A stretch of 64,000 nt of DNA, from NCBI RefSeq assembly GCF_037975245.1, contig NC_092572.1, forward strand, positions 29,981,989 to 30,045,988. Reading direction: 5' to 3'. Both the position numbers and the translations under genes were made by a program. Source of the stretch: Apostichopus japonicus (Eukaryota; Echinodermata; Holothuroidea; Aspidochirotida; Stichopodidae). This document shows, piece by piece, positions 62,401 to 64,000 of this stretch (the stretch's first letter is position 1; every line of letters begins with the position of its first letter). The notes beneath the pieces were generated by a model that saw only the letters and a program-made list of their open reading frames with translations, was not told the DNA's origin and did no database searches.

Positions 62401-62934
62401 TATTCTACAATAACTAATGCTGCGATCTCATAGCTACCACATTCCTTGTGAATCTTTGCGAACAGTGTAATCTAGCTAAGTGGTACATTTTTCCAATGTT
62501 TAACTCAATTTCAATTCCAAATTTGCCATTTTGTGTATTTTCTTTCAAACAATCGAACAACCGTTAGAATGCACGCAGTGGTACAGTGGCATGAAGATAC
62601 ACCACAATATGCCAGTGTCTTAGAAAGAACAAGTTAATGTCTTATGAACCTTGTTTATTTTCATTCATTATACAAGACATAATGTCTCTATTTTTCTCAA
62701 CTGTCAGTATTTGAGCTCTGTAGATTGGTGGAGGAGTAAACAATTTTAAATTGTGTTAAAATATCTTCTTTGCACCAAAAGGTGAAAACTTCTTCTCTTA
62801 TTTTATAATTGACAGGAACGCTGTTACAAGAAGAACAACTCCAGAGGAAGGTAGAATCATCATTTGACACTAAAATCAGAAAAAAGCACTCTGAGACAAA
62901 ACCTAGCAAATTAATAGAAGAAATTACTAAGTAA
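47486..62934 (+). CDS. ZNHIT2: Zinc finger HIT domain-containing protein 2, ten coding exons
   Basis: Coding exons: 47486-47595, 49073-49222, 50322-50449, 51593-51717, 52530-52702, 55422-55491, 56456-56548, 57474-57630, 58756-58884, 62816-62934. All have GT/AG ends and matching phases, and the sum is 1254 bases = 417 residues plus TAA, close to the roughly 400 of vertebrate ZNHIT2. The HIT finger spans exons 1-2 with all eight ligands: C35, C38, C47, C50, C55, C59, H65, C68. The exon 1 donor (GTTGGT) is weak, but CQI/C restores the first CxxC. Next come an acidic stretch (108-117), the family PSWKPWW block (162-168), a helical C-terminal domain and a KLIEE end (410-414). The start context is ACATGGC. 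Known role: ZNHIT2 binds RUVBL2 and links the R2TP/HSP90 co-chaperone system to U5 snRNP assembly. ATTAAA hexamers at 63300 and 63414 are possible poly(A) signals. Confidence 0.95.
47596..49072. other. ZNHIT2 intron 1
   Basis: About 1.5 kb bounded by GTTGGT and a pyrimidine-rich TATTTTAACAG. No element or nested gene was seen. Confidence 0.7.
49223..50321. other. ZNHIT2 intron 2
   Basis: GTATGA donor and TTGTTTAACAG acceptor. No repeats or nested features were recognised. Confidence 0.7.
50450..51500 (+). repeat. 95-bp minisatellite built from the end of ZNHIT2 exon 3 and its splice donor
   Basis: The exon 3 end, GTCTGGCTGAGCGGCTACAA plus GGAGTTGACTTAG and the GTAATT donor, is repeated eleven times in intron 3. 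GTCTGG starts at 50508, 50605, 50700, 50796, 50891, 50986, 51079, 51175, 51270, 51365 and 51459; the exonic original is at 50417. Every copy keeps GTAATT, and nine keep the full AG/GTAATT junction. A four-unit block of about 380 bp is itself duplicated (markers near 50767 and 51147). Reading through from exon 3 meets TGA at 50515-50517. Confidence 0.95.
51718..52529. other. ZNHIT2 intron 4
   Basis: GTGAGT donor and CATCCGGCAG acceptor. Plain AT-rich intron with nothing else visible. Confidence 0.7.
53135..54332. other. Probable inserted element in ZNHIT2 intron 5
   Basis: A block beginning TGTAGCGCCCCCAACGGG and ending near ACGTGACGCTCCTCCGGG is richer in C, G and CpG than the surrounding intron. 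Weak end symmetry (GTAGCGCCCC against GGAGCGTCAC reversed) and the TG start would suit either a degenerate inverted-repeat element or a solo LTR. No target duplication was established. It contains no long frame. Confidence 0.3.
54333..55421. other. Remainder of ZNHIT2 intron 5
   Basis: AT-rich sequence ending in the AG acceptor TTTTAACAG before exon 6. A tandem upstream AG (TTCTTTAACAG, ending 55412) would break the frame, so the distal site is used. Confidence 0.6.
55492..56455. other. ZNHIT2 intron 6
   Basis: GTGAGC donor and TATTTACAG acceptor. No additional feature was recognised. Confidence 0.65.
57120..57319 (+). repeat. Dispersed repeat in ZNHIT2 intron 7
   Basis: Inverted relative of 42671-42875, about 14 kb apart. 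It lies between exons 7 and 8, and ends about 150 bp before the exon 8 acceptor. Confidence 0.75.
57860..57953 (-). repeat. tRNA-derived SINE head (Ser/Leu-like) in ZNHIT2 intron 8
   Basis: Read on the minus strand, TGGCTGAGTGGATAAAGGCG (57945-57926) is a good polymerase III A box of class II (Ser/Leu) tRNA type. GGTTTATCCC (57883-57874) is a decayed B box about 60 bases on, a spacing that allows a long variable arm. The anticodon-arm pairing is poor and the sequence runs on into a tail, so it is a SINE and not a working tRNA gene. Confidence 0.6.
58885..60403. other. First part of ZNHIT2 intron 9
   Basis: It starts with the GTAAGA donor. A short repeat of TATCCAGATGTTATA occurs near 59025-59070. 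Nothing else was supported. Confidence 0.6.
60404..62265. repeat. 74-bp tandem array, about 25 units, in ZNHIT2 intron 9
   Basis: The unit starts GGTACCAGCAGTGGGATATA, then GTAATGCACAGGATACTTTA, then a GTTTGCCATCTGTATTGAAC tail. Units vary by one or a few bases and by TTACAT/GGACAT and TTGAAC/TTGTAC variants that alternate along the array. Several minus-strand frames through it repeat the same peptides in three phases because 74 is not a multiple of three. Confidence 0.95.
62295..62560 (+). mobile_element. Partial copy of the element at 46660-47436
   Basis: It shares ACGTACCAACC at 62328, a run of ATTCCTTGTGAAT-type blocks (CTCATAGCTACCACATTCCT) and CAATTTCAATTCCAAAT in the same order as 46710-46935. 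The right inverted repeat is absent. It sits about 250 bp before the last ZNHIT2 exon. Confidence 0.8.
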
Positions 62935-64000
62935 TGTTCATAGTAAAACGATGTTTGAAAGTTAGGAATAGCCACTCAGCCAAGTGAAATGAATAGTTAG
63001 AAGCAACTCCTCATGTGAGAATCCATCAACAATTAGAACATTCTTCAACCTGTTATTAATTGCCTGTAGACACCATAGTGACTACAACCGGCAAATATAG
63101 TCTAGATCCCATAACTGCAGTTTCTTAGATAAAATAGCAACAGTCTTGGTCAAGGTGACTTAGTCATATTGTTGGACAAGATCACATGGATACATTTTAG
63201 GCCACGGTCACATGATTAATATCAAATTCCTGCTTTCTGGTTAAAGGTCGCATGGCCCAGGTACTTCATCTTAGTGGTGGAATTTATAAGAATGACAAAA
63301 TTAAATTTGATATGTTGTAGACTGTTCAAAGGCACAGTTATGATTCCAGGTTGTATTTCTAAAACATTTTTAATTTTTGCAAATTAATCCTTTGAAACAA
63401 CTGAGTTTAATCAATTAAAAGGGACTGAAGTATGTAGTCTAATACACAGACCAATGTCAGTTCCTTAAATGCAATGCAAACTCACTGGGAACATATATTA
63501 GTTTAGTGTCACCTTAAATATCATGTTTTCATTGTTTTCAGCCTGCTACAATTTGATCAAGGTCAAATGGTTTTAAAGGTCATCCAAGGGTGCTCTGTTG
63601 TTTGTATTATGAAATTAAAAAGAATATGTTTTGGCTGAGTTTAAGTGGAATTTATCAAATATTGGAATTAACATTAAGTTCTGCACTGTGGAGCTGACAA
63701 TCATTTTCCTTTTATGGAACAGTTTAGAGATTTAATTTATTTTTCTTTCTTTCTTCTTTCTTTTCTTGACTGTTACATGTGATGACGAAATTCTGCCTAA
63801 ATGCACCTTTTAAGGATGTCTGATTAACCAGTTTAAATGTTTGACTATCAAGAATGATTTCATCCACTGTGAATCATAGTGTTCATATAAACGATCTTGT
63901 AACCTAACTGTTGCACTGTGTCTGCATGTACAGACCATATATGTAATCATGTGCAGCTTAAATTGCTAGTCATGTGGCAATGAAAACTATGAAATTGGGC
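62935..64000. other. ZNHIT2 3' UTR and downstream DNA
   Basis: No AATAAA was found. ATTAAA variants are at 63300, 63414 and about 63614. No other gene begins before the window edge. Confidence 0.5.

Overview
The window is animal nuclear DNA: AT-rich, intron-rich, with long non-coding stretches, many tandem arrays and DNA-transposon remnants, and vertebrate-length introns. It is most likely from a marine invertebrate (echinoderm-like or a similar deuterostome/lophotrochozoan). The class is inferred only from gene and repeat style and is not proven. There is nothing bacterial or organellar here.

One gene can be reconstructed completely. ZNHIT2 is on the + strand at 47486-62934, with ten coding exons, all phases matching and a 417-residue product. 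It has a complete eight-ligand HIT zinc finger split across exons 1 and 2. Its introns hold an exon-derived 95-bp minisatellite (50450-51500), a GC-richer insertion (about 53135-54332), a tRNA-derived SINE (57860-57953) and a 25-copy 74-bp array (60404-62265). An inverted-repeat element ends about 50 bp before its start codon.

At the left edge an intronless reading frame on the - strand (1596 to beyond base 1) joins a SWIM zinc finger to a YqaJ-type nuclease domain. Between these two genes lies a possible five-exon gene or pseudogene (5755-37541, +). Its exons join in phase but contain two in-frame stops, and I do not recognise the family. Two further coding remnants were seen: an LRR-like fragment with a frameshift (7586-7817) and a pair of overlapping membrane-protein frames (21630-22420).

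Most of the rest is repeats. Tandem arrays: 68 bp (exactly 42 full units, 10268-13150, each carrying a CCAAT/NF-Y consensus), about 73 bp (13172-13700), 59 bp (17070-18085), 139 bp (38211-38735), 43 bp (39597-40650), 95 bp and 74 bp. DNA transposons: a 2249-bp hAT-type element (33181-35429, TSD GCTTGGTT), a 465-bp hAT-type MITE (39974-40438, TSD GCAAGTAG) inserted inside the 43-bp array with a truncated relative at 44529-44756, and a 2.07-kb element (18166-20241) with perfect 18-bp terminal inverted repeats. The last carries ten copies, all on one strand, of the 14-mer GTCACGCGAGTCAC or near variants, and is the most unusual non-coding object here.
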